NCBI GenBank assembly: GCA_964558395.1
Contig: CAZLDS010000008.1
Location: forward strand, 1 to 64,000
Origin: CSP1-5 sp964558395
GTDB lineage: Bacteria; Methylomirabilota; Methylomirabilia; Methylomirabilales; CSP1-5
DNA length: 64,000 nt
Direction of reading: 5' to 3'
Both the position numbers and the translations under genes were made by a program. Under the pieces are notes generated by a model, which was not told the origin of the DNA, searched no databases, and was given only the letters and a program-made list of their open reading frames with translations. Shown here one piece after another: positions 1 to 7,549 of the stretch (positions are counted from its first letter, which is position 1; each line of letters starts with the position of its first letter).

Positions 1-43
1 TCCGCACGCCGGAAAATTGACGCATATCGAAAGGAGTTTACAT

Positions 44-337
44 GTGAATGAAACGGAGGCGCAGCTCTTTGCGCGGCTCAAGGAGGAAGATGCCGAATTC
101 CGACGCCTCGCCGAAAAACATCGAGAGTTTGATCGCAAGATCATGGAGTTCGATCGCATCTACTACCTGACCAGCGACCAAGAGCGGAAGCGCAAAGAGC
201 TGCAAAAGACAAAACTCAAGATCAAGGACGAAATGTACGCCATCATGCGTCGCCATATGCAGGCCCGAGATGCAACGATTATCCCATCTGGATCCCCTAG
301 GCCAAGCCAGGATGGTGGATATCAGCGAAAAAGCTGA
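44..337 (+). CDS. DUF465 (YdcH-like) small helical protein
   Basis: A 97-aa, highly charged, all-helical protein. Residues 1-70 match the DUF465/YdcH pattern: a first helix (FARLKEEDAEFRRL), a short turn (YYLTSDQERKR) and a second Lys/Glu-rich helix (KLKIKDEMYAIMRRH), which family members use as a helical hairpin. I chose the GTG at 44 because AAGGAG lies 7 bases upstream; an earlier in-frame TTG at 17 lacks such a site. The last 22 codons, beyond the domain, overlap the moaC start in another frame. The cellular role of the family is not established. It may be translated together with moaC. Confidence 0.75.
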   Translation: MNETEAQLFARLKEEDAEFRRLAEKHREFDRKIMEFDRIYYLTSDQERKRKELQKTKLKIKDEMYAIMRRHMQARDATIIPSGSPRPSQDGGYQRKS

Positions 338-758
338 CACCGCCCGTGAGGCGACAGCCCGAGGCGCCGTCCATCTCAAGCCCGAAACCCTCCAGATGAT
401 CATCGATACATCGATCCCCAAGGGGGATGTCTTAGCCGTAGCCCGCGTCGCCGGGATCATGGCTGCTAAGGGAGCCGATCGCCTCATCCCGCTCTGCCAT
501 CCCCTCCCGATCAGCTCAGTAGAACTCACGTTCATTCCCCATGCGGAAAGCGGAATTATCGAGATCGAGTCCCAGGTCAAAGTACATGGCAAGACCGGAG
601 CTGAAATAGAAGCGCTCACTGCCGTCTCGATTGCCGCCCTGACGATCTACGACATGTGCAAGGCAGCGGAGAAAGGGATAACGATCGAGAACATCCGGCT
701 TGTCTCCAAACGTGGGGGAAAGAGCGGCGATTACCGCCGCCCCAGTGAAAAGGATTGA
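270..758 (+). CDS. moaC: Cyclic pyranopterin monophosphate synthase (MoaC)
   Basis: MoaC converts 3',8-cyclo-7,8-dihydro-GTP (the MoaA product) to cyclic pyranopterin monophosphate, an early cytoplasmic step of molybdenum cofactor synthesis. The 162-aa protein has the family length and motifs in order: LSHLDPLGQARMVDISEK at the N-terminus, IPKGDVLAVARVAGIMAAK, the substrate-binding LCHPLPIS, EVKVHGKTG-type strand (SQVKVHGKTGAEIEAL), MYDMCKA-type helix (IYDMCKAAEKG) and the C-terminal KRGGKSGDY. The ATG at 270 retains the conserved N-terminal block, so I prefer it over the internal ATG at 312 although it overlaps the upstream gene by 68 bases. No other moa gene lies in the window. Confidence 0.95.
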   Translation: MQRLSHLDPLGQARMVDISEKADTAREATARGAVHLKPETLQMIIDTSIPKGDVLAVARVAGIMAAKGADRLIPLCHPLPISSVELTFIPHAESGIIEIESQVKVHGKTGAEIEALTAVSIAALTIYDMCKAAEKGITIENIRLVSKRGGKSGDYRRPSEKD

Positions 759-800
759 CCCTCTGCTCGGCGGATTTCCTCACGCCAAAGGCATCACGCG

Positions 801-1946
801 ATGACCGGCTCGACCCAGGCACTTTTCTTCTATACTCCAAAGTACGAGGAGTTTGACTACGGTCCCAGCCACCCGATGAAGATCCGCCGCCTGAAGCTTA
901 CCCACGACTTGATTGACGCGTATGGCCTCCTGGGCCCTGCCCACGTTCGCCTGACTGACGTCCCGGAAGCCCCCCAAGAAGCTCTTCTCCGTGTTCACAC
1001 GAAAGAGTATCTCGACGTGTTGCGCGCTGCAAGTGACGGACTCCCTCCGCCCAACTCCTGGCATTTCGGCCTCGGGGCGGAAGACAATCCGGTCTTTCCT
1101 GGCCTCTTCACGTATTCCAGTTTGCTGACGGGCGCCTCGCTGGAGGCGGCTCACCGTTTGGCATCCGGGGAGGCCTCCCGCGCCTTCAATATTGCCGGGG
1201 GCCTGCACCACGCCGCATCCAATCGCGCCTCTGGCTTCTGCTACATCAATGACGCGGCTGTGGCGATCAGCTTCCTAGTCGATCAGGGGCTCCGTGCGGC
1301 CTACATTGACATTGATGCCCATCACGGGGACGGGGTCCAAGAGGCCTTTTACGATACGGATCAGGTGTTGACCATCTCCATCCATGAGACGGGACTCACG
1401 CTGTTCCCCGGCACCGGGTTCCCCGAGGAAATAGGAACCGGGGACGGGGAAGGGTATTCGGTCAACCTCCCCCTCGCCCCGGAAACCGACGACGAAATCT
1501 TCATCGAGGCGTTTGAGAAGACGGTGCCTCCCCTGCTTGAAGCCTTTCGTCCTGATGTAATCGTCACCCAGTTGGGAATCGACGGCCACCGGAATGACCC
1601 CTTGTCCAACCTGCGACTGACGCTGGGGGGCTTCCTCCGGGCGGTGAAGCAGTTCGAGCAGACTCCCGCGCGCTGGCTGGCCCTCGGCGGCGGGGGATAT
1701 TACGTGGGGAATGTCCCCCGAGCCTGGACCGCGGTCTGGGCCCTCATGGTCGGGATTGAGATTCCTCCGGAACTACCACCGACCTTCCTGTCACAGTTCC
1801 GCGCTGAAGGATATCCCGAGTCCTCCCTCACCGATCCGCCGTACCGGAGTCAATGGGCGCAGAAAGAAGAAGCACGGCGCTATGCCCGGACACAGGTGCG
1901 CCGTGTTCGTGAGCTCATCTTTCCCCACTTAGGGATCCGAAACTGA
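801..1946 (+). CDS. Histone deacetylase-family / AcuC-type deacetylase
   Basis: A 381-aa member of the class I HDAC-like arginase/deacetylase fold (AcuC group), which removes acetyl groups from lysines or small amines; in Bacillus AcuC deacetylates acetyl-CoA synthetase. The family motifs are present in order: HPMKIRRLKL near residue 25, GGLHHAASNRASGFCYIND (general-base His pair), the zinc site DIDAHHGDGVQ, LGIDGHRNDPL supplying the further zinc Asp, and the glycine-rich LGGGGYYVGNVPRAW. Zinc ligands and the catalytic His pair are intact, so the protein should be active. It starts 42 bases after moaC on the same strand. The substrate is unknown; acuA/acs genes are not nearby. Confidence 0.88.
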   Translation: MTGSTQALFFYTPKYEEFDYGPSHPMKIRRLKLTHDLIDAYGLLGPAHVRLTDVPEAPQEALLRVHTKEYLDVLRAASDGLPPPNSWHFGLGAEDNPVFPGLFTYSSLLTGASLEAAHRLASGEASRAFNIAGGLHHAASNRASGFCYINDAAVAISFLVDQGLRAAYIDIDAHHGDGVQEAFYDTDQVLTISIHETGLTLFPGTGFPEEIGTGDGEGYSVNLPLAPETDDEIFIEAFEKTVPPLLEAFRPDVIVTQLGIDGHRNDPLSNLRLTLGGFLRAVKQFEQTPARWLALGGGGYYVGNVPRAWTAVWALMVGIEIPPELPPTFLSQFRAEGYPESSLTDPPYRSQWAQKEEARRYARTQVRRVRELIFPHLGIRN

Positions 1947-2038
1947 CCCAATCCAGAAGGGAGGTTGACATGGGACCTTAAGTATGGACCAGCCCTTGCA
2001 AGACTGGAGATGTACCGGAAGGTATCGAGGAGGGAATC

Positions 2039-2341
2039 ATGGCGATGCAAGATAAGATCTTGACGTGCGTAGAGTGTGGAAAGGAATTTGCCTTTACGGC
2101 TGGGGAACAGGAGTTCTTCGCTCAGAAGGGATTCACTAACGAACCAAAACGCTGCAAGAGCTGCAAGGCGACGAGACGGGGGGGCGGGCTGAGCTCCGGA
2201 CCGAGGGAGATTTTCGAGGCGGTATGTTCCCAGTGCGGCGAGGCAACCACCGTTCCTTTCCGGCCTATGCCGGACCGCCCGGTATTTTGTAGGCCGTGTT
2301 ACCAGGCACGGCGCGCAGGGGCGGTCCAGGAACTCTCCTAG
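2039..2341 (+). CDS. Small protein with two zinc ribbons
   Basis: A 100-aa protein with four CxxC pairs: CVEC (about residue 10), CKSC (about 40), CSQC (about 63) and CRPC (about 88). They form two tandem zinc-ribbon/treble-clef-like modules. The first module (LTCVECGKEFAFTAGEQEFFAQKGF...PKRCKSC) matches the probable zinc-ribbon family often annotated zf-trcl. The second (VCSQCGEATTVPFRP...PVFCRPCY) is the CxxC protein type seen in many uncultured bacteria. GAGGAGGG lies 5 bases before the ATG. A strong terminator follows at 2492-2515. Function is unknown; nucleic-acid or protein binding is a guess from the fold. Confidence 0.8.
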   Translation: MAMQDKILTCVECGKEFAFTAGEQEFFAQKGFTNEPKRCKSCKATRRGGGLSSGPREIFEAVCSQCGEATTVPFRPMPDRPVFCRPCYQARRAGAVQELS

Positions 2342-2491
2342 TGCAGTTCCAGTCATTGCCCGCTCCAACCGACGACCGGGCCAAGGAAGCTGGCAAGCGT
2401 AGTCTTGGCAGAGCACATCTCTGTATCTGTAATTGCAATCGGCGAGAACAGCTGGAACGGGACTAGGCACACCCCTTATTATGCTTCGACC

Positions 2492-2515
2492 AAAAGCCAC
2501 CTTCGGGTGGCTTTT
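2492..2515 (+). terminator. Rho-independent terminator with UUCG loop
   Basis: Perfect 10-bp inverted repeat AAAAGCCACC-TTCG-GGTGGCTTTT, a UUCG tetraloop hairpin ending in a T-run on the + strand and flanked by A's on the other side, so it could act in both directions. It separates the zinc-ribbon gene from selA. Confidence 0.85.
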
Positions 2516-2543
2516 GTCTGTGCGGTCCTGGCGCCAATTCGCG

Positions 2544-2572
2544 TTGCAAGAGCCTGCAAAGTATAGTATATA
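2544..2572 (+). promoter_or_regulatory. Sigma70-type promoter of selA
   Basis: TTGCAA (2544-2549), a 17-base spacer, and TATATA (2567-2572), 40 bases before the selA ATG. It directly follows the terminator, so selA starts a new transcript. The leader contains a short hairpin CCTCT-CGA-AGAGG (2592-2604) whose 3' arm includes the AGAGG that would serve as Shine-Dalgarno. Confidence 0.6.
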
Positions 2573-2611
2573 TACGTAATTAAGGACTCTTCCTCTCGAA
2601 GAGGCTTCTCT

Positions 2612-4048
2612 ATGACTACCCGTGAGCAGAATCCAGGTCTCCTCTTGCGCCAGATCCCCCCAGTCGATGAAGTCCTCCAGGACCCAGTCGTCCAGCAGCT
2701 TCTTGAGGCGCATCCCCGGTGGGTCGTAGTCGAAGCGATCCGGGAGACCCTTGAGGAGCAGCGACAACGCGTACTTAGTCGCCTACGCGAAGGAACGGAG
2801 GCGTCCGTTCCCGATCTGCCGACACTGCTCGGACAGGTCGACCTGAAGGTCCTGGACCGGTCTCGCCCAAGCCTACGGCGGGTAATCAACGCCACTGGCG
2901 TCATCCTGCACACAAACCTGGGTCGAGCTCCGCTCTCTCCTGAGGCCCAAGCCAGCGTGCAAGAAGTCGCGCAGCATTACTCCACCCTCGAATTCGACCT
3001 TCGGGAAGGGACCCGTGGCTCGCGTCAGGTGCACGTGGAGGGGCTGCTCACCCGCTTGACAGGAGCCGAAGCGGCTCTCACCGTAAACAACAACGCCGCC
3101 GCAGTCCTCTTGAGCATCAATACGATGGCCGAAGGCCGAGAGGTCGTTGTCTGCCGGGGTGAGCTAATAGAAATTGGGGGCTCGTTTCGAATCCCAGACG
3201 TGATGCGAAAGGCGGGTGCCGCCCTGAGAGAGGTAGGCACTACCAACCGGACCCACACCAAAGATTATGAAGAGGCGATTGGCGACCGGACCGCTCTCCT
3301 GCTGAAGGTCCACCCCAGTAACTTCCAGATCGTGGGCTTTACCAGCGAGGTGTCCCTCGGGGACCTCGTGGGCTTGGGCCGCCGCAAAGGCGTCCCCGTC
3401 ATGCTGGACGCGGGGAGCGGGGCGCTCATGGATCTCACGCCCTTTGGCCTCAAGGGAGAACCGACCGTTCAGGAGGCCCTGGGGAGCGGAGCAGATCTGG
3501 TCACCTTCAGTGGAGATAAACTGCTCGGGGGGCCCCAAGCAGGCATCGTCGTAGGAAGGAAGGTCGTGATCGAGCGGCTCCGGAAGAACCCTCTGGCTCG
3601 AGCGGTTCGCATTGATAAGCTCTCCCTCGCGGCGCTCGAGGCCACGCTTCGCAGCTACCTGGACGAGGAGAAAGGTCTCGGCACCATTCCCGCCCTGGCG
3701 ATGATCACCTGCCCCGTCGAGGAAATCCGGCAGCGAGCAGAGCGAGTGCAAGCGGGCCTGCAAGCGCAGGCACCTCCATCGGTCCTAGTGACCATCGAGG
3801 AACAACGGTCGGAGGTAGGAGGGGGGGCGCTTCCCGCCGCGAGCCTCCCCACCTACTGTATCGCGATTCAGTCGTCACAGATCGCCTCGAATCGACTGGA
3901 GGCTGCCTTGCGAGGTGCGGATCCAGCGGTAGTGGGACGGATCAAGGGGGAGAGAGTCCTTCTCGACCTCCGAACCGTCCGGGGGGATGAGGTAGGGCCC
4001 TTGATCGGCGCGGTCGGTCCAATCCTTGCGCGTGAGCCGGGCCCATGA
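2612..4048 (+). CDS. selA: L-seryl-tRNA(Sec) selenium transferase (SelA)
   Basis: SelA is the PLP enzyme that converts Ser-tRNA(Sec) plus selenophosphate into Sec-tRNA(Sec) in the cytoplasm. The 478-aa protein has the full family layout: N-terminal helical tRNA-binding region (residues 1-75), then RRVINATGVILHTNLGRAPL, YSTLEFDLREGTRGSR, NNNAAAVLL, the selA-typical REVGTTNRTH, KVHPSNFQIVGFT, MLDAGSGAL, and TFSGDKLLGGPQAG, where Lys303 is the expected PLP lysine. It overlaps the next gene by ATGA. selB, selC and selD are not in the window, so they must lie elsewhere. Its presence implies that this cell decodes UGA as selenocysteine, which bears on the glutaredoxin at 13962-14201. Confidence 0.96.
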   Translation: MTTREQNPGLLLRQIPPVDEVLQDPVVQQLLEAHPRWVVVEAIRETLEEQRQRVLSRLREGTEASVPDLPTLLGQVDLKVLDRSRPSLRRVINATGVILHTNLGRAPLSPEAQASVQEVAQHYSTLEFDLREGTRGSRQVHVEGLLTRLTGAEAALTVNNNAAAVLLSINTMAEGREVVVCRGELIEIGGSFRIPDVMRKAGAALREVGTTNRTHTKDYEEAIGDRTALLLKVHPSNFQIVGFTSEVSLGDLVGLGRRKGVPVMLDAGSGALMDLTPFGLKGEPTVQEALGSGADLVTFSGDKLLGGPQAGIVVGRKVVIERLRKNPLARAVRIDKLSLAALEATLRSYLDEEKGLGTIPALAMITCPVEEIRQRAERVQAGLQAQAPPSVLVTIEEQRSEVGGGALPAASLPTYCIAIQSSQIASNRLEAALRGADPAVVGRIKGERVLLDLRTVRGDEVGPLIGAVGPILAREPGP

Positions 4049-4836
4049 GTGAGTCACACGCCAGTTCCATTCTTTCTACGCTTACCCGGGAAGAGGCCTT
4101 TCATCTCGCCCAATCGGAAAAGACGGAGCCGAAAGTCCTCGAGCACTTGCCCGCCCGCTTCCCTGATGACGAGGAACTGTGGAAGCTCCTCCTGGCCAAT
4201 ACGCAAACGCCCCTGGGCACTCTGGTCTATATGGCGGAACGGGCGCCAGCCTCCGTCGTCGCGGATCTCCTAGAGGATCGGGTCTTCCTCTTGCACAACC
4301 CGGTCGTCGGCCATGCCCTCCTCAAGAATTCCACCCTGACCGAGGGGGACCGGCGGAAATTGCATTGGATCCTGCAGGAGACGACGAAGGAGGAGCGAGA
4401 ACGAAAGAAAACTCTCCTTCAGTTGATCAGAGAGATGAGCGTCGGGCAGAAGTTGGCGCTAGCGAAGAAGGGAAATAAGAACGCCCGGATGATCCTGGTC
4501 AAGGATCCCAACGAAATGATCTCCCTCGAGGTGGTGAATAGTCCAAGGATTACCGAGGACGAGGTCCTTTCGATCGCACAGATGCGGGATGTCTCTGATA
4601 AGGTCCTCAGGGCGATCGCGAATATCAGGCGCTTCCGGACCAGTAAGGTTGTGGTCATGAGCCTCCTCCACAACCCCAAAACCCCCGTCGGGGTGTCGCT
4701 CGGCTTGGGGCTCCCGAGTCTCACCGATAGGGATCTCCAGCGATTGGCCCGAGATCGCAACATTCCTGCCGCGGTCTCCCGGGCGGCCCAACAGATTCTG
4801 GAACGTCGGGCGAAGGGCCCGATAAAGAAAAAGTAG
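4045..4836 (+). CDS. Conserved hypothetical helical-repeat protein
   Basis: A 263-aa protein with no signal peptide or membrane segment. It consists of helical units reminiscent of HEAT or leucine-rich-repeat-variant proteins: LLANTQTPLGTLVYMAE, HNPVVGHALLKNSTLTE, KDPNEMISLEVVNSPRITEDE and HNPKTPVGVSLGLGLPSLTDRDLQRLARDRN. The recurrent asparagine-proline-x-T/V pattern at the start of each unit is the clearest feature. It begins inside the selA stop (ATGA overlap), so the two are translationally coupled, which suggests but does not prove a link to selenocysteine metabolism. I recognise no catalytic motif. The C-terminus is basic (RRAKGPIKKK). Confidence 0.7.
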   Translation: MSESHASSILSTLTREEAFHLAQSEKTEPKVLEHLPARFPDDEELWKLLLANTQTPLGTLVYMAERAPASVVADLLEDRVFLLHNPVVGHALLKNSTLTEGDRRKLHWILQETTKEERERKKTLLQLIREMSVGQKLALAKKGNKNARMILVKDPNEMISLEVVNSPRITEDEVLSIAQMRDVSDKVLRAIANIRRFRTSKVVVMSLLHNPKTPVGVSLGLGLPSLTDRDLQRLARDRNIPAAVSRAAQQILERRAKGPIKKK

Positions 4837-4898
4837 CGCGAGGCATCATCGATACGTCTCGCGGATCAACAAGTCTTCACCACGTTGCATTACCCTCG

Positions 4899-5579
4899 AT
4901 GAAGAAAGGTGTCCTCATAGTTCTCGAAGGCATTGATGGATCGGGGAAGGCAACGCAGACCCGTCTTCTCTATGAGTATCTGAGTGAGCGAAGTCTCACC
5001 TGTTCCCTTCTGAGCTTTCCCTGCTACGATGGATACTATGGCCGCCTTGTTGCGCGATACCTGAATGGAGAATTCGGTGACGTATTCCAGGTGAGCCCAT
5101 ATCTTGCCTCGCTCCCGTACGCTGGCGACCGCTTAGAGCATCGTGACCGTCTCTGGGAAAAACTGGGGGCAGGCGAGATCGTTGTCGTTGACCGATATGT
5201 GGCATCAAATGCGGCACATCAGGGGGCGAAGCTTCCGGTTGAACAGAGAGCCGACTTCGTCAGCTGGATTGAGGAGCTCGAATACACGATACACGGAATT
5301 CCGCGAGAGCATCTTGTGTTTTATTGCAGAATTCCCGTGAGCCTGGCTCAGCAACTCGTTGACAAAAAAGACACGCGCCGGTATACATCACATAGGCGCG
5401 ACATTCACGAGAAGGACGCGACATACCTTCAGAACGTCTGCGCGCAATATGATTGGTTGGCCCAGAGGTACGGTCATTGGGAAAGCATTGACGCTGTGGA
5501 CTCCGCGGGGAGCCTTCGCAATCCAGAGACTGTCCATAAGGAAATTGTGCACCGCCTCGAGAGGCGGTTCCCGCTGTGA
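4899..5579 (+). CDS. tmk: Thymidylate kinase
   Basis: Phosphorylates dTMP to dTDP for DNA synthesis. The 226-aa protein has P-loop EGIDGSGKATQ (residues 10-20), the DRYVASNAAHQGAKL dTMP-binding motif, and a lid region KKDTRRYTSHRRDIHEKD. The long RRYT...RDIHEKD lid and the FPCYDGYYGRLV stretch are those of a divergent bacterial/archaeal tmk branch rather than the E. coli type. It heads the conserved tmk-holB-ricT-metG run. A weak ribosome site precedes the ATG at 4899. Confident by motif and context. Confidence 0.92.
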   Translation: MKKGVLIVLEGIDGSGKATQTRLLYEYLSERSLTCSLLSFPCYDGYYGRLVARYLNGEFGDVFQVSPYLASLPYAGDRLEHRDRLWEKLGAGEIVVVDRYVASNAAHQGAKLPVEQRADFVSWIEELEYTIHGIPREHLVFYCRIPVSLAQQLVDKKDTRRYTSHRRDIHEKDATYLQNVCAQYDWLAQRYGHWESIDAVDSAGSLRNPETVHKEIVHRLERRFPL

Positions 5580-5635
5580 GCGTGCGGCTGACACCGCAGA
5601 ATCCTCGCAGTTCCAATACGATGGAGTGAAGTCCG

Positions 5636-6619
5636 ATGGCTCTTTCTGACATCCTCGCCCAGGGACACGCGGTCTCGCTTTTGCGGCGGGCCATCGAGAC
5701 CGGTCGCCTCCCCCATGCCCTCCTCTTCACGGGACCGAAAGGCGTCGGCCGGCTGCTGACAGCGGTGATGGTGGCCAAGACGCTAAACTGCCACGGCGGG
5801 ACCACGGGAGATTGCTGTGACAGATGCCCCGCGTGCACCAAGATCGCTAAGGGGATCCACCCGGACGTCCATCTTGTGGCTCCGGAAGGCGCGACCCTGA
5901 AAATCGACCAGATCCGCACCCTCGCCCAAGAGGCAGCCCTCAGGCCTTATGAGGGACGGCGAAAGGTGTTTATCCTTGATGATGCCGAGACCATGACGGA
6001 GCAGGCCCAAAACGCCCTCCTGAAAACGCTCGAAGAGCCACCAGGGGCCACGCTCCTGGTCCTCATTGCGCCCGAGGCCTCGGCGCTCCTTCCCCCGATC
6101 ACTTCTCGCTGCAGCCAGATTCGCTTTGCCCCACTTCCCGAAGACACGATCGCCGCCCGGCTCCAAGCGCAGGGGTGCGATCAGGGAGAGGCCTACCTCC
6201 TGGCCAGTCTCGCGGGGGGAAGCCTGGGCCGCGCGCAGGGGCTCCGCAGCAGCGCCCTTCAGGAACTTTGGGACCTCGTGGAGCAGACCGCTGGCCTCCC
6301 CCCCGGAAAGACATCCCCGGTGCTCGAACTGACCGAGCGGATCGTCCGCCAGAAGGAGACGCTTCCCCTCTTCCTGGAGGCCCTCCTCGCCTGGTGCCGG
6401 GATCTCTTAGTTGCGAAGGTTACACGCCAAGAGGCGCTCTTGGTGTATCGAAACCATGGACCGGCCCTCAAGCGGCAGAGCGAACGCCTCGCACCAACCC
6501 AACTCTTGGCCATGTATCAGACCGTCAAGCAAACCGTCGATCGAATCGGCCGATATGCGAATCCCCGGCTCAGCCTGGAGGTGATGTTCCTCAGGCTCCG
6601 GGACCTTCAGGCCGCCTGA
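5636..6619 (+). CDS. holB: DNA polymerase III delta' subunit (HolB)
   Basis: Clamp-loader AAA+ subunit that helps load the beta clamp on DNA. Motifs: GHAVSLLRRAI, HALLFTGPKGVGRLL (P-loop in which the usual Lys is Arg, acceptable because delta' subunits need not hydrolyse ATP), four zinc-binding Cys in DCCDRCPACTKI, HPDVHLVAPEG, IDQIRTLAQEAALRPYEGRRKVFILDDAETMTEQAQNALLKTLEEPP split across the Walker B region, and SRC-like sensor (ITSRCSQIRF). The 327-aa length is usual. The C-terminal helical domain (residues 215-325) should join the clamp-loader collar. It sits between tmk and ricT, as in many bacteria. Confidence 0.92.
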   Translation: MALSDILAQGHAVSLLRRAIETGRLPHALLFTGPKGVGRLLTAVMVAKTLNCHGGTTGDCCDRCPACTKIAKGIHPDVHLVAPEGATLKIDQIRTLAQEAALRPYEGRRKVFILDDAETMTEQAQNALLKTLEEPPGATLLVLIAPEASALLPPITSRCSQIRFAPLPEDTIAARLQAQGCDQGEAYLLASLAGGSLGRAQGLRSSALQELWDLVEQTAGLPPGKTSPVLELTERIVRQKETLPLFLEALLAWCRDLLVAKVTRQEALLVYRNHGPALKRQSERLAPTQLLAMYQTVKQTVDRIGRYANPRLSLEVMFLRLRDLQAA

Positions 6620-6631
6620 GGGGATTTACCT

Positions 6632-7525
6632 ATGGTGGTCAAAGTCTATCTCGACGAGCGAGAGTGGTATTACGAGGCAGGGGAGTTGTCTCTGAAGGTC
6701 GGGGCACAGGTACTAGTGGAACACGCCGAGCGGCTCCGCGTGGGCAAGGTAGTGGGCAAAGCTCCCTACTTCCCCCAAAAGTGCAAAGAAAGGCTAAGGC
6801 CGGTCGTACGCGTCGCCACGGCGGAAGACCTGGAACGCGCCCGCCGGGCCAGCGACCGGGAACGTGAGACCTTCGACATGGCCGCGCGTTTCGCACAGAC
6901 GCGAGACCTCCCCATGAAGGTCGTGCAGGTCCGATTGACCAGCGATCGAAAAAAGCTCACGGTCTTCTTCACCGCAGAACAGCGGGTCGACTTTCGGGAA
7001 CTGGTCCGCGATCTCGCCCATCGCCTCCGGGCCAGGATCGAGATGAGACAGATTGGCGCGCGCGATGAGGCAGCGATGACCGGGGCGGGCCTCGGATCGT
7101 GCGGGCGGACACTCTGCTGTAAGAGTTGGCTGCCCAACTTCCATCCCGTCACCATGAAGATGGCCAAGGAACAAAAACTCTCTCTGAACTCCACCAAGAT
7201 CACCGGGGTCTGTGGCCGTTTGAAGTGTTGCTTGGCCTTCGAGTATCCGATTTACAGTGAACTCGCCAGGGTGCTGCCCAAGGTGGGCCACCCCGTCGAC
7301 ACGCCCCAAGGACCGGGGATCGTCCGAGGGCAAAATATCCTCCGCGAGTCGGTCACGGTCCAGCTCGAGACGGGGGGCTCGCTCCAGGTCACCCTTGAGG
7401 AGATCATGCACATTGCGACCGCCCGGTACGACGAACGAAACGGCGCTCAGCCGTTTCCCAACTGTTGCGACGACGGCGGCTGCAGCGGGGGAGGATGTGG
7501 CAACGGACGTGCTAACGACCTATGA
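6632..7525 (+). CDS. ricT: PSP1-domain protein RicT (YaaT)
   Basis: PSP1/RicT proteins act with RicA and RicF in a Y-complex that guides RNase Y in Bacillus; here the function is inferred from family and context (holB-ricT-metG). The conserved core is present: VLVEHAERLRVGKVVG, RELVRDLAHRLRARIEMRQIGARDEA, GAGLGSCGRTLCCKSWL, MAKEQKLSLNSTKITGVCGRLKCCLAFE. The paired Cys in CGRTLCC and CGRLKCC match residues implicated in iron-sulfur binding. Unusually, the C-terminus carries an extra Cys-rich tail with CC-x4-C-x4-C (about residues 279-289). The product is 297 aa and starts 12 bases after holB. Confidence 0.9.
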   Translation: MVVKVYLDEREWYYEAGELSLKVGAQVLVEHAERLRVGKVVGKAPYFPQKCKERLRPVVRVATAEDLERARRASDRERETFDMAARFAQTRDLPMKVVQVRLTSDRKKLTVFFTAEQRVDFRELVRDLAHRLRARIEMRQIGARDEAAMTGAGLGSCGRTLCCKSWLPNFHPVTMKMAKEQKLSLNSTKITGVCGRLKCCLAFEYPIYSELARVLPKVGHPVDTPQGPGIVRGQNILRESVTVQLETGGSLQVTLEEIMHIATARYDERNGAQPFPNCCDDGGCSGGGCGNGRANDL

Positions 7526-7549
7526 GGAGGAGAGACGAGACAGGCAGCG

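Noticed and set aside
1957..1981. Three-codon mini-frame ATG-GGA-CCT-TAA with AAGGGAGG upstream, before the zinc-ribbon gene
   Set aside because: The ribosome site is strong, but so short a frame can arise by chance and nothing else points to a leader peptide.
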